Assembly (NCBI GenBank): GCA_937982565.1
Contig: CALJLN010000022.1
Coordinates: 1-64,000 of the forward strand
Direction of reading: 5' to 3'
Origin: UBA2421 sp002343075
GTDB taxonomy: Bacteria > Planctomycetota > Phycisphaerae > Tepidisphaerales > Tepidisphaeraceae
Length of the DNA: 64,000 bases
This document shows, piece by piece, positions 1-9,019 of this stretch. Made by a program: the position numbers and the translations under genes. How positions within the stretch are numbered: position 1 is the stretch's first letter; every line of letters begins with the position of its first letter. The notes under the pieces are model-generated. The model was not told where the DNA came from, searched no databases, and was given only the letters and a program-made list of their open reading frames with translations.

Positions 1-1
1 G

Positions 2-1651
2 ATGATCCCCGACGGCAACTTCGATTCGATCATCAGCGAACTCGGCGTGCCCGGCCTGCTCAGCGAACACCGCTTCAGCTTCTTCTTCCTCATCGCCGAC
101 GCCAATCATGATCGCGCGGTCAGCCTCAACGACAGCACCGCGCTCGAAGCCAATTTGTTCCAGTCAAACAAGAAATTTCATCAGGGTGACTTCAATCTTG
201 ATGGCACGGTCGATCTCGCCGACTGGACGATTCTCCAAGCCAACTTTGGCCGGCAGATGCCCGAGCCGCTCACAGAAGCCAACTCTATGCAAGCGGCGGC
301 GTTATCAAGCTCGGTCATCCGGCGAACGTGGACTGCGCCAGCCACCGGCACGCCCGACGGCTACCGCATTTTCCGCAGTATGGACGGCACCAACTTCACG
401 TTGCTGGCGGAAGTAAACAACTCAACGCTCTCATACGACGATCCAGACCTGAATGATGGCTCGAAGTATTGGTACCGCGTTCGGCCATTTACCAATGCCT
501 ACGGCAATGGGGTTACGACGAATAAAGTTAGCGCGGTGACAGTGCTAGAGGCTCCGTCGGAACTCGTTGCACTCCCAGAGGATGCAGGAACCGTGAGGCT
601 CACTTGGACGGACAACTCACAGAGCGAAACCGAGTTTGAACTGTACGGGTCTTTTGACGGCGGCGCGTATACGTTGGTGCAAACGGTCGGAGCGAACACT
701 TCGGCCGCCACGGTTTCGATTTCCGCAGATTCAGAAGTTGCATTTTATCTCCGTGCAATCGCAGGCGGGCATGCCCACTCTGCCCCCACTACCGTGATTG
801 CACTCCCCGTTCCCTTCGTTGAAGGTCCCTCTGATTTTAGTGGGGAGGTACTCTACGGTGACGAGGTGGCCTTGCTCTGGACTCCGGTTGGAGGGTCAGA
901 TACTAGCTATCTCATTGAGGAGCGCTTGGGATCTCAATGGTTCACGAAGAACGCGCTGCCTTCTGGTGACGACCCGGGGGTTCGTCTCGACTCATTGCTT
1001 CCGCAAACTTCCTATAGTTTCAGAGTGCGGTCCGTTGTCGAGGGCGTTCCGTCTCTACCGTCCTTGTCAGTTGAATTGACTACAACGGCACTGGCACCCG
1101 CGCGCCCCGAACATGTCGAGCTCAATGGAACCTCGCTCACTTGGGACGACGCTTCCAACGATGAGACGGGCTTTCGCATCAAAGTCTGGTACGACCACGG
1201 GCCTATCGAGATTCATGAAGTTGACTCCAATATCGAATCCTTCGAGTTTGGAAGTTTGTCCCCGGCGACCATTTTGGTGGAGGCGTTCAATGCGTCGGGA
1301 TCACAAGGCCCCGTTAGCGCGGTCAACGTGACACCAGGCATCGAAATGACCCGTCCAACTCAAATTTTGCTTGCTTATCACGGTCTTGGTTCGACCGAGT
1401 GGTTCGGGAATCAGTGGCTAGAGGAGATTGCAAGGCGAAGTCGTCCTGGATCAAACGGACTGGTTGTACTGGAGACAGAGAACCGCGGCGAGCGAGGTCT
1501 GACACGCCTGCTCGCACAGTTGGACATGAACGGTGAGTATCACATCGACGCGGCCGAGGTTGCCGGAGTACGCATCAAAGCTCTCGGGTATAGCTGGGGC
1601 GCAATCGAGGTGCTGAACCGCGTCTACAACCTGCGTGCGGATGCGATGTAG
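2..1651 (+). CDS. Dockerin / fibronectin III protein with lipase-like C-terminus (5' partial, 3' frameshifted)
   Basis: The frame is open from the first bases, so the true N-terminus probably lies upstream. Two EF-hand-like dockerin repeats lie near residues 33-85 (DANHDRAVSLND and DFNLDGTVDLAD). About four fibronectin III-like beta-sandwich repeats follow (residues ~95-450; repeated SYWYRVR/FYLRA/YSFRVR-type strands). From ~455 the sequence turns into an alpha/beta-hydrolase: LLAYHGLGS, then the nucleophile elbow GYSWG close to the end. The frame stops at TAG 1649-1651 just after that elbow, while the missing part of the fold continues in another frame immediately downstream (see next entry). 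I read this as one extracellular protein whose reading frame is broken by a one-base deletion near 1630-1650. Function is inferred only: a surface protein carrying a lipase/esterase-like domain. Confidence 0.72.
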   Translation: MIPDGNFDSIISELGVPGLLSEHRFSFFFLIADANHDRAVSLNDSTALEANLFQSNKKFHQGDFNLDGTVDLADWTILQANFGRQMPEPLTEANSMQAAALSSSVIRRTWTAPATGTPDGYRIFRSMDGTNFTLLAEVNNSTLSYDDPDLNDGSKYWYRVRPFTNAYGNGVTTNKVSAVTVLEAPSELVALPEDAGTVRLTWTDNSQSETEFELYGSFDGGAYTLVQTVGANTSAATVSISADSEVAFYLRAIAGGHAHSAPTTVIALPVPFVEGPSDFSGEVLYGDEVALLWTPVGGSDTSYLIEERLGSQWFTKNALPSGDDPGVRLDSLLPQTSYSFRVRSVVEGVPSLPSLSVELTTTALAPARPEHVELNGTSLTWDDASNDETGFRIKVWYDHGPIEIHEVDSNIESFEFGSLSPATILVEAFNASGSQGPVSAVNVTPGIEMTRPTQILLAYHGLGSTEWFGNQWLEEIARRSRPGSNGLVVLETENRGERGLTRLLAQLDMNGEYHIDAAEVAGVRIKALGYSWGAIEVLNRVYNLRADAM

Positions 1652-2064
1652 GAAACAGCAACGATACCCTCGACGTCCCGCTTCCAGTGGAACAAGTGCT
1701 CACAATTGATCCGGTCAATTTTATCAAACGATTCTCATTGAACGCGGTCAACACCGTAAATATCTTTCAAAGTAATGGCGGATTCAGTGAGTTTAGGTAC
1801 TGGCACGAGTCAAGCCCTAGCAATTACGCGGTCACTCAAGGCGAATTTTCGAACTTTTTTGTTCGCCAGATCAAAGGTAGCGTGGTGGCGGGAGCATGGA
1901 ACGTCTTGTTAAGAATCGAGGAGAATGCGCTAGGTCTCTTCTATCCGCCCAACTCTAGAGATTACGTTGCGGTAGACCCTATTGTTGCCCGATTTTCTGA
2001 TCCATTTCGAGCAAACCATCTGACCGCCCCGTGGGTCGCACAAGACTATTACTTCGATTGGTAG
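1652..2064 (+). pseudogene. Out-of-frame C-terminal continuation of the lipase-like protein
   Basis: In this frame the DNA encodes a plausible hydrolase C-terminus: GNSNDTLDVPLPVEQ, then VLTIDPVNF, whose Asp would suit the catalytic acid, then RANHLTAPW near the end, with a candidate catalytic His. The only starts inside it are internal (GTG 1687), and the preceding frame ends at 1651 directly after GYSWG. Joining the two restores the Ser-Asp-His order of an alpha/beta-hydrolase. It is most simply the second half of the upstream gene after a frameshift, either a real mutation or an assembly error. It may alternatively be translated separately, but half a hydrolase fold would not be expected to work. 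Confidence 0.6.
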
Positions 2065-2072
2065 GATCGGCG

Positions 2073-2501
2073 ATGAGTTTTCTTCAACTGCTTCAAACCG
2101 CGATTTTGATCGGGCTCATCGGCTGTAGTGGGCGTGAATACGTCGGAACTTGCAAGCCTTGGGAAGTGTTCGATCGCAACGGCAACCGATATCTCGTTGC
2201 CGCCGTTGAGATCGACGAAGGATCGGTGCGCCCCGCCGACCGCAAGTTTGGTCCGCTCAAGTGGCGCGCGGTCACGCTTGCCGACACCCGCGACCGGGCC
2301 GTGATGTTTAACGAGTTGCGTGATCCATCAAACATGACCTGGCGAGGTCGCTTGGTCTGGGCTCCGATCTACGCGACTACCGGAGCCGACTTAGGCGGAC
2401 CGGGACACGCTCAATCTCACGCTGACCTGCCTTCGCCAAAGGGCATCAGTCTGCGCATTCAGGAAAGAGATTTGCAGAAACTACGCGGAGCACGAGACTA
2501 A
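2073..2501 (+). CDS. Small putative lipoprotein, unknown function
   Basis: This encodes 142 residues. I chose ATG 2073 over an upstream in-frame start (2031) because the upstream start lies inside the preceding reading frame. From 2073 the protein opens with a clean signal peptide MSFLQLLQTAILIGLIGCSG, in which LIGC acts as a lipobox and the Cys would be lipidated. The mature part has no motif I recognise; it is hydrophilic, contains a WRAVTLADTRDRAVMFNELR stretch and ends in charged residues. It starts 8 bp after the hydrolase remnant, so the two may be co-transcribed. Confidence 0.6.
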   Translation: MSFLQLLQTAILIGLIGCSGREYVGTCKPWEVFDRNGNRYLVAAVEIDEGSVRPADRKFGPLKWRAVTLADTRDRAVMFNELRDPSNMTWRGRLVWAPIYATTGADLGGPGHAQSHADLPSPKGISLRIQERDLQKLRGARD

Positions 2502-2555
2502 ACAGAAGGGATAACTGTTCAGCGTCCCAAGACAGAAAAGCGGCCGTGATGAAAG

Positions 2556-2700
2556 TCAAAGGTTTCTCGGGTTTGGATTCCATGATTGATTTGTTTTGAG
2601 CACGATGTTGAGAATGGTAAGTAGCTTGCGCATTGCGGCGATGAGAACGACTTTGAATGGTCTGGCGGTCGCGTGCACGCGGTTTGCCGAGTTCTGACGG
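2556..2700 (-). mobile_element. Remnant of an IS110-family transposase C-terminus
   Basis: On the minus strand one frame reads RPFKVVLIAAMRKLLTILN followed by IVLKTNQSWNPN and a TGA stop at 2558-2556. The RKLLTILN...W block followed by a short tail is the typical C-terminal end of IS110/IS116/IS902 transposases. Upstream of about 2700 the match fades and no open frame runs through it, so only the tail survives. A longer open frame overlapping it (2446-2859, same strand) is in a different register and looks spurious. The rest of the 2502-2813 gap shows nothing else. Confidence 0.6.
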
Positions 2701-2813
2701 TTCGGGCCTGAATCGGGTGGCGCAGAAGGTTTTCACATAAAGGGCCTGGCGGAAGGGGGCGGGTTCGTGCCGTGGTTGCTGCGATTGTTCCGTATCTCTC
2801 AGGCGGAAAACTA

Positions 2814-4844
2814 TCACACTCCCCGCGCGCGGCGTCTCCGGCGGGACAGCAGCAGGCAACCCAGCAGGCCGAGGGAGATCGTTCCGGGTTCGGGGGTCAT
2901 TTGCACGCCGACGAGGCTCACATCGCCGATATTGGCAAAGTTCCAGTAAAAATATTCCTGCGATGCGTTGGCGTAGGTGATGAGTGCGTCAAACGTGCTG
3001 AAGCTGCTCGGCTGCACGGTGTAGCCGTAAATGGCGGCGTGGCGGTTTAGCTCGGCGATTGCGCCGGCAGTGTTGGTGCCGTTGAAGTCGAGCAGAATTT
3101 TCACCTGGTTGCCTGAGACCACGACAAACTTGAGATAGCCGATGTCGCCCGTGACAGCGCCGTAGGTGTTGATCGGCAGCGGCGAGCCGGTGAAGAAGCT
3201 GTTGCCGACACTAGCGCCGAGGGTGGGCGCGTTGGCGTTGATGCGCGCGGCCCCGCCGACGCGGGCGTTGATGATGGCTTGTGTGCCGTCGGTAAATGGG
3301 GCTGCGTAGGCGAGTTGGCTGGAGTTGTTGAAGCTGGTTTGCCGCCCTTCCCCGCCGCCGGAAATGGAATGGAACGACAGGCCAAAGCCAATGGTTTTGC
3401 TGATGCCATCAAGATCGATCGTATCGCCTTCGCGGGCGACCTTGACGAGTTGATTAAACGGATCGAGCGCCCAAAGTCCGGTCTGGTTGCTGACGTTGAC
3501 ACCGGTCCCGGTCAGCCGCGAAGTAAACGCCACCTGCCCGCCGGCGTTGACAGCAGCCGACGTCGTGAATGAGTTAAGAAGAAACGTGGTGCCCGAGGGC
3601 GTGCCGGGTGCCTGATCGCCTTTGCGCGCCACCGGGGCAATCGAGCCATTGCCTTTGAAAATCGCTCGATCATTGGCACCGGTGACGCCGGTGCCGGTAA
3701 GGTCGGTGATAAAGACCACATCGCCGGCGCTATTCATGGTGATCGCGGGCTGGATCTCGCCGTGCAACACGCCCGAGGCAAGCCCGCCGGCCTGGTCGCC
3801 TTCGCGGACGTAGAGGGTTGGCGTTGGCGAGGAATAGGTGGCGCGGAAAATTGCGGTATTGCTGGCTGCGGTCACATCTGCGCCGTTTAAGCTGGCATGA
3901 AACGCGATTTGCTCGCTGGCATTGATTGCGGGCTGGGTGACGAAATCGCTGAATCGCACATCGCCAACGGCCCCGGGCACCGCGTCATCGCCGCGGGCAA
4001 TCATGACGATATTGGCCTTGGCGTCGCCGAGAAAGACACCCCGGTTGTTGGCGGGATTGGCATCAGTATCAGTGAGATTGGTTCGAAACGCGACAAAGCC
4101 GCTTTCGTTTACCGTTGGCGTGAAGTTATTGAAGCCATAGAGAACCCCGGCCGGCGCGTTGCCCGCCTGCTCGCCTTCCAGCGCGTAGTTGACGATGCTA
4201 CCCTGCGTTCCCGCCCAAACGCCCGACTTGGCCGGCTGCGCTGGCAGCAGCGGATTCTTTGTCTGTCCGTTAAACGCGACGATGGCGCCGCTGATAAACG
4301 CGGCTTCTCGAATGAGGGAGAAAGTCTCCCCAGCCACTCCCGGCGCGGCATCGCCCGTGCGCGCAACAAGCCGGATATCGCCGACCGTGCCCGACCAGAT
4401 GCCGGTGTTATTCACGCCGAATGAAATCCCCGGGCCTTCGATGAAACCGAAAAAGGCTATGTGCGATTGTGATTCAACCAGTGGATTGTTTTCAAACGGG
4501 TTGAGCGAGAGGAAGTTGAACGTGCCGACTGTCCCGGTGCCCGCTGCGTCGGGGGCACCGGCACCTTCGCGCGCGACGAGTTGCAGGTTGCCCGGTGTGC
4601 CAGCCCAGACACCTTGGTTGGTAGTGCTGCTCGCCCCGCTAACTTCGCCGGCGAAGACGAACCGCCCGACATTGTTCATCGCGGGGCTTTGGAAGTTCAA
4701 ATGGGGCAGCCCGGTTCCGGGCGCGGTGGTACCCGACCGAGCGACAGGCTCGCTGGCGGTCTGGATTTGACTCCAGCCAACGGAAACACCGCCGGCGCAG
4801 ACCATCGCCGCGGTGATGAGTTGTTTTCTCCAGCCCCTTTTCAT
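2814..4844 (-). CDS. PEP-CTERM sorted repeat protein (choice-of-anchor / NxxGxVAF repeats)
   Basis: This encodes a secreted protein of about 676 residues. I chose the ATG at 4844 (MKRGWRKQLITAAMVC) because it gives a basic n-region and hydrophobic core; ten extra residues are possible upstream. The body repeats a ~60-residue unit with cores such as NNVGRFVFAGEVSG, NESGFVAFRTNLTD and NSAGDVVFITDLTGTG, alternating with ARxGDxAPG. This resembles the tandem-repeat PEP-CTERM proteins common in planctomycetes. A PEP-CTERM tail ends the protein: PEPGTISLGLLGCLLL and then an Arg run. Such tails are known sorting signals processed by an exosortase; no exosortase is in the window. Function is unknown, presumably surface or exopolysaccharide associated. 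Confidence 0.8.
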   Translation of the reverse strand: MKRGWRKQLITAAMVCAGGVSVGWSQIQTASEPVARSGTTAPGTGLPHLNFQSPAMNNVGRFVFAGEVSGASSTTNQGVWAGTPGNLQLVAREGAGAPDAAGTGTVGTFNFLSLNPFENNPLVESQSHIAFFGFIEGPGISFGVNNTGIWSGTVGDIRLVARTGDAAPGVAGETFSLIREAAFISGAIVAFNGQTKNPLLPAQPAKSGVWAGTQGSIVNYALEGEQAGNAPAGVLYGFNNFTPTVNESGFVAFRTNLTDTDANPANNRGVFLGDAKANIVMIARGDDAVPGAVGDVRFSDFVTQPAINASEQIAFHASLNGADVTAASNTAIFRATYSSPTPTLYVREGDQAGGLASGVLHGEIQPAITMNSAGDVVFITDLTGTGVTGANDRAIFKGNGSIAPVARKGDQAPGTPSGTTFLLNSFTTSAAVNAGGQVAFTSRLTGTGVNVSNQTGLWALDPFNQLVKVAREGDTIDLDGISKTIGFGLSFHSISGGGEGRQTSFNNSSQLAYAAPFTDGTQAIINARVGGAARINANAPTLGASVGNSFFTGSPLPINTYGAVTGDIGYLKFVVVSGNQVKILLDFNGTNTAGAIAELNRHAAIYGYTVQPSSFSTFDALITYANASQEYFYWNFANIGDVSLVGVQMTPEPGTISLGLLGCLLLSRRRRRARGV

Positions 4845-5160
4845 TGCTGCACAGTCTCCCTCGTTCTCCGTCATAGCCGGTCCGGCGTTTCAAACCACAC
4901 CGTCAGTTGCCAACGTCAGGTTGCCTACGATGCATCATGCGCACAGTCCATTGAGCGCCATCAATCTTCACGTGGTTCAGGCACCCCCTGCGACCAGCGT
5001 ACAAACGGAGCTTACACCCACGATCGTTTAGAGCATTGTCGCACCTGAAAGCTTCCAAACGCAAGCCTAAACTCAGAATTTCGTACAAGATTCAAGGCTC
5101 GGCTGACTTGCTGTGTCGTCACTTCGCCGGGGTATTGCCTCAATCACTTACAGCACAGCA
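4845..5160. other. Intergenic region without recognisable gene
   Basis: These 316 bp separate two minus-strand genes. Both strands were read; short open frames here lack a ribosome site and family resemblance. It presumably holds the promoter of the PEP-CTERM gene and the 3' end of the permease transcript region, but no convincing promoter or terminator stands out. Confidence 0.4.
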
Positions 5161-6234
5161 TTAGTTTACCACCGGCGGCGCAGGTTGGTCGGATGCGGGT
5201 GAATGCGAAGTGCCCCACTCCAGTCGTTTGAAGACTTCCAGAAGTGATAAACCAATCGCCACCACCACCGGCCCAACCACCAACCCCAGCACACCAAACA
5301 CCTGTAAACCTCCCAGCACGCTGAAGAACACCACTAACTCATGTAGTCGAGTTCGCTCTCCGACCAATCTCGGACGCAGCAAATTATCAATCATCCCAAT
5401 TACCCCACCGCCCCAGATTACCAGAATAACCCCTTTTGCGATGTTCCCGGTGGCAAACAGGTATATGGCTGCTGGCGCCCACACGATTGCGGCCCCCGCC
5501 ATGGGAATCATGCTGAAGAGAAACATCACCACTCCCCACATCACCGGCGACGGCAACCCGAGGAAGGCAAATGCAATCCCGCCAAGGATTCCCTGTATCG
5601 CGCTAATCACCAGCACCCCGTTCAGGCTTGCCGAGATAATCTCGCGCGACCGGGCAAAAACCTCCTCGGCCTGCGACCGTTCCAGCGGGAGGGCATCGCG
5701 AATAGCCGGCACGATCCGATCGGCGTCCTTCAGCATGTAGTAGAGCGTGAACAGCACGAAAAACATCTGCACGATCGTCCCCAGCAACCCGCCGACAATG
5801 TTGACGGTTCTCCCGGCAACCAGTGACGTGAATTGTTGCACCTTTTCAGCGATGTACTGCCTGTCGCGCAGTTGATCGAGGTCGTAGATTTTTTCATCGA
5901 TGAAGCGAAACGCGCGCGAATTGGGGTCGAGCAGCGAATGAAAACCTTCCTGCACCGAGTTAATCGCCTGCGGCACCTGCTTCACCAGCATCGTGCCGAC
6001 AAGGGCAAGGGGAACCACAATCACCAGCACGACAAACGTGGTCGTCAAAAAAGCGGCGACGGCGGGACCCCGTCCGCGCTTGCGCCACCGCAGGTAAACC
6101 GGATAACTCACCACCGCCAGCACCGCCGACCAGATGATCACTTCGATAAATGGCGCGATGATGAGCCACGACAGGTAGACGGCAATCGCGGTAAACACCA
6201 GGAGTGCGATCCAGTTTCCAGTGAGCTTTCGCAT
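5161..6234 (-). CDS. AI-2E family transporter (PerM/YhhT-type membrane permease)
   Basis: This encodes 357 residues, the usual length for the family. Hydrophobic segments at ~8-50 (two), ~60-88, ~148-175, and a C-terminal block at ~200-340 give about eight membrane helices. The C-terminal part has the family's Gly/Pro-rich helices, including FAFLGLPSPVMWGVVMFLFS and the DNLLRPRLVG motif. Members are inner-membrane permeases; the name comes from E. coli TqsA, but most are not shown to carry autoinducer-2 and some are sodium/proton antiporters. The substrate cannot be told from sequence. The C-terminal tail is hydrophilic and Pro-rich. Confidence 0.85.
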   Translation of the reverse strand: MRKLTGNWIALLVFTAIAVYLSWLIIAPFIEVIIWSAVLAVVSYPVYLRWRKRGRGPAVAAFLTTTFVVLVIVVPLALVGTMLVKQVPQAINSVQEGFHSLLDPNSRAFRFIDEKIYDLDQLRDRQYIAEKVQQFTSLVAGRTVNIVGGLLGTIVQMFFVLFTLYYMLKDADRIVPAIRDALPLERSQAEEVFARSREIISASLNGVLVISAIQGILGGIAFAFLGLPSPVMWGVVMFLFSMIPMAGAAIVWAPAAIYLFATGNIAKGVILVIWGGGVIGMIDNLLRPRLVGERTRLHELVVFFSVLGGLQVFGVLGLVVGPVVVAIGLSLLEVFKRLEWGTSHSPASDQPAPPVVN

Positions 6235-6334
6235 GCCGCACAGTGTAGCCGCTTGGATCGTCGAGTAGAACGGAGGCCTGCAACCACGGGCGAGCCACGG
6301 CGAGAATCCGGGGCGGGCGGCCTATAATCGAAGT

Positions 6335-7393
6335 GTGGACTCCCTGCTCGTCGAATCGCCCGGTGGACTTTTTTGCCCTGCGGGTGACTTTTATGTCGAT
6401 GCGTGGCGCGGGGTAGAGCGCAACATTGTCAGCCATGCGCATTCGGACCACGCCCGCAGAGGCAGCGCGCATTATCTCGCGGCGGCGGACGGGGTGGCTA
6501 TTCTGAAGGAGCGGATCGGCTCCGACAGTAACGTAACCGGCGTGCCCTACGGCGAAGCGGTCAATCTCAATGGCGTACACGTAAGCCTGCACCCCGCAGG
6601 GCATGTGCGCGGCTCGGCACAGGTTCGCATCGAGAATCGCGGCCGGGTGCTGGTTTTCAGCGGCGACTATAAGCGGCAGCCTGATCCGACCTGCGACAGC
6701 TTTGAACCTGTCCGCTGTCATGAGTTCATTACCGAATCGACTTTCGGCCTGCCGATCTATCGCTGGCCCGATCCGACCGCAGTGGCGGCGGACATAAACG
6801 CCTGGTGGCGGCGCAACGTAGAACTACGGCGGACAAGCGTGATCCTGGCTTATACCCTCGGAAAGGCGCAGCGCGTTCTTTCGATGCTCGACCGAGATAT
6901 CGGGCCAATCCTGTTACACGGCTCGATGTTGCGAATGACACAGGTTTATCGCGAAACTGGCTGCGACCTGCCCCCGGCGGAACATGCTTCGCCGGAGCGG
7001 GCGAAGGCGGAGAAGGGCCGGGCACTGGTCATCGCGCCGCCAAGCGCACATGGGTCGACGTGGATGCGGAAGTTCCTGCCGATTTCTGTCGGCAGCGCGA
7101 GCGGGTGGATGGCCGTTCGCGGGCACCGCAGGCGCCGGTCGGTGGATCGAGGGTTTGTGCTCAGCGATCATGCCGACTGGCCCGACCTGCTGCGAACGAT
7201 CACCGACACCGCTGCGGAGAGAGTGGGTGTTACGCACGGTTACACGGGCGTCATCACTCGCTTTCTCCGCGACCGCGGCGCGGATGCGTACGCGATCAAC
7301 ACTCGTTTCGTCGGCGACGCCGATGACCCGCCCGAATCCGAGACTCTCGCCTCCGCCGGCGCGGTCGAAGCAGACGGCGGGACTCAGGAGTAG
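6335..7393 (+). CDS. Ligase-associated DNA exonuclease (metallo-beta-lactamase fold)
   Basis: This encodes 352 residues starting at GTG. It has a metallo-beta-lactamase/beta-CASP arrangement: the HSDHARRGS metal-binding motif near residue 34, GHVRGSAQV, FSGDYKRQPDPTCD, and later DHADWPDL and THGYTG. This matches the ligase-associated exonuclease family, related to the mRNA 3'-end processing exonucleases (CPSF-73 type) but acting on DNA. It lies 3 bp upstream of an ATP-dependent ligase gene, the standard partner, so the two are surely one operon. The predicted role is trimming DNA ends before ligation in a repair pathway; that role is inferred from context in the family. Confidence 0.88.
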   Translation: MDSLLVESPGGLFCPAGDFYVDAWRGVERNIVSHAHSDHARRGSAHYLAAADGVAILKERIGSDSNVTGVPYGEAVNLNGVHVSLHPAGHVRGSAQVRIENRGRVLVFSGDYKRQPDPTCDSFEPVRCHEFITESTFGLPIYRWPDPTAVAADINAWWRRNVELRRTSVILAYTLGKAQRVLSMLDRDIGPILLHGSMLRMTQVYRETGCDLPPAEHASPERAKAEKGRALVIAPPSAHGSTWMRKFLPISVGSASGWMAVRGHRRRRSVDRGFVLSDHADWPDLLRTITDTAAERVGVTHGYTGVITRFLRDRGADAYAINTRFVGDADDPPESETLASAGAVEADGGTQE

Positions 7394-7396
7394 CTC

Positions 7397-8995
7397 GTGC
7401 GGCGGTTCGTCAATCTCTTTCAATCACTCGATGCAACCACCCGAACGAGCGAAAAGGTGGAGGCACTTGTCGACTACTTCACCCAAGCCCCCGCGCGCGA
7501 TGCCGCGTGGGCGGCACACGTGCTGGCGGGACGCAAGGTGGGCAAAGCCATCTCATCCACCCGTCTACGCGACCTGGTGGCAGACGTCGCCCAACTACCT
7601 GCATGGCTCGTGGAGGAGTGCTATCAGGCCGTCGGCGACCTTTCTGAAACCCTGGCACTTCTGTTGCCGCCCCCGGCCACACCGTCAGATCTTCCGCTGC
7701 ACTCGGTCATCGAGGACTTTCTTTTACCGCTGCTGGCCTCGGCAAATCAGGAGCAGGAGCGCCGGCTCGTGGCCATCTGGCAATCGCTCGATCCGCAATC
7801 GCGATTCGTATTTCACAAGCTCATCAGCACACACTTTCGAGTGGGAGCGGCGCGAACATTGCTGGTTCGAGCTTTGGCTCAAGTGGCAGGCATCGAGCAA
7901 AGTGTGATGGAACACCGCCTGAGTGGAAGCTGGAAGCCGACTGCCGCCGGCTTTGAGATGCTGATGAGCGCGGGCGACGATCTACAGGTGGACGCGTCAC
8001 GGCCCTATCCGTTCCTGCTGGCTTCGAGCCTGACCGCCGAGCCGGAATCACTCGGAGAAATTGGCGACTGGCAAGTGGAGTGGAAGTGGGACGGTGTTCG
8101 CGCACAACTAATTCGCCGTCAGGGTCGTACATTTTTGGTCAGCCGGGGGCAGGAACATGTCGGGGCGGCCTTCCCGGAGATCGTCCAACTCGGCGGCACA
8201 TTGCCGGATGGTACCGTGCTGGATGGGGAGATTCTCGCCTTCGAGAACGACAGGCCGCTACCCTTTAATGCGCTGCAGCCGCGGTTGAATCGCAAAGGCG
8301 TGGAACCGATGTTGTTCACCGATGTGCCCGTCATCTTTCTGGTATACGACGTCATGGAAGCCGACGGAATCGATGTTCGATCGAAACCCCTGGCCGAACG
8401 ACGGCCTCTGCTGCACGAGTTGTCGCGGGCTTGCGCCGATCTCAGGCTATCGCCGGTGCTTGAAGCGGACGGCTGGAGCGATATTGCGTCGCTCATGTCC
8501 TCGGCGCGCGACCGCGGCGTCGAGGGACTCGTGCTCAAGCGCCGCACAAGCAGATACGAAGTTGGACGGCCACGGGGCTTGTGGTGGAAGCTGAAAGTCG
8601 AGCCATATAGTCTCGACTGCGTGCTGGTTGCAGCCCAGCCGGGAACGGGAAAGCGGGCGGGTCGCTTCACCGACTATACATTCGCCGTGCGCGCGGGCGA
8701 CGAACTGGTGACCATCACTAAGGCATACAGCGGGCTGACAGATGACGAGATTGACGAAGTAGACCGCTGGATCAGGGGGCATATTGTCGGTCGCTACGGT
8801 CCAGTCCGCGCGGTTACACCGGAACTGGTTTTCGAGCTTGGATTTGAAGGAATCGCGGCATCGGAACGCCATAAATGTGGGATTGCTCTCAGATTTCCGC
8901 GCATCCTCCGATGGCGAAAGGACAAGCCGCTTGACGAAATCGATACGCTTGAGAACGCCCGGCGTCTGCTGCAGCAGCATTCCGGTACGCCATGA
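7397..8995 (+). CDS. ATP-dependent DNA ligase, exonuclease-linked type
   Basis: This encodes 532 residues from GTG 7397, 3 bp after the exonuclease gene. An N-terminal helical DNA-binding domain (~1-190) precedes the adenylation domain with the nucleophile motif EWKWDGVRAQ (motif I KxDG, Lys accepts AMP; residues ~224-233). Then come SRGQEH, LDGEILAF (motif III), EGLVLKRR (motif IV) and WWKLKVEP (motif V). An OB-fold domain follows, ending near RFPRILRWRKDKP. All catalytic motifs look intact. It seals nicked DNA using ATP. Bacteria normally rely on NAD-dependent LigA for replication, so this is an accessory repair ligase. Confidence 0.9.
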   Translation: MRRFVNLFQSLDATTRTSEKVEALVDYFTQAPARDAAWAAHVLAGRKVGKAISSTRLRDLVADVAQLPAWLVEECYQAVGDLSETLALLLPPPATPSDLPLHSVIEDFLLPLLASANQEQERRLVAIWQSLDPQSRFVFHKLISTHFRVGAARTLLVRALAQVAGIEQSVMEHRLSGSWKPTAAGFEMLMSAGDDLQVDASRPYPFLLASSLTAEPESLGEIGDWQVEWKWDGVRAQLIRRQGRTFLVSRGQEHVGAAFPEIVQLGGTLPDGTVLDGEILAFENDRPLPFNALQPRLNRKGVEPMLFTDVPVIFLVYDVMEADGIDVRSKPLAERRPLLHELSRACADLRLSPVLEADGWSDIASLMSSARDRGVEGLVLKRRTSRYEVGRPRGLWWKLKVEPYSLDCVLVAAQPGTGKRAGRFTDYTFAVRAGDELVTITKAYSGLTDDEIDEVDRWIRGHIVGRYGPVRAVTPELVFELGFEGIAASERHKCGIALRFPRILRWRKDKPLDEIDTLENARRLLQQHSGTP

Positions 8996-9019
8996 AAAAG
9001 TTCGCATCATGGACGCGTT

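Noticed and set aside
2446..2859. 137-residue minus-strand frame over the IS110 relic
   Set aside because: It is in a different register from the RKLLTILN block and has no recognisable features.
5161..6234. Quorum sensing by autoinducer-2, suggested by the AI-2E family name
   Set aside because: The family is broad and no LuxS/Lsr gene is present, so the name says nothing about AI-2 here.
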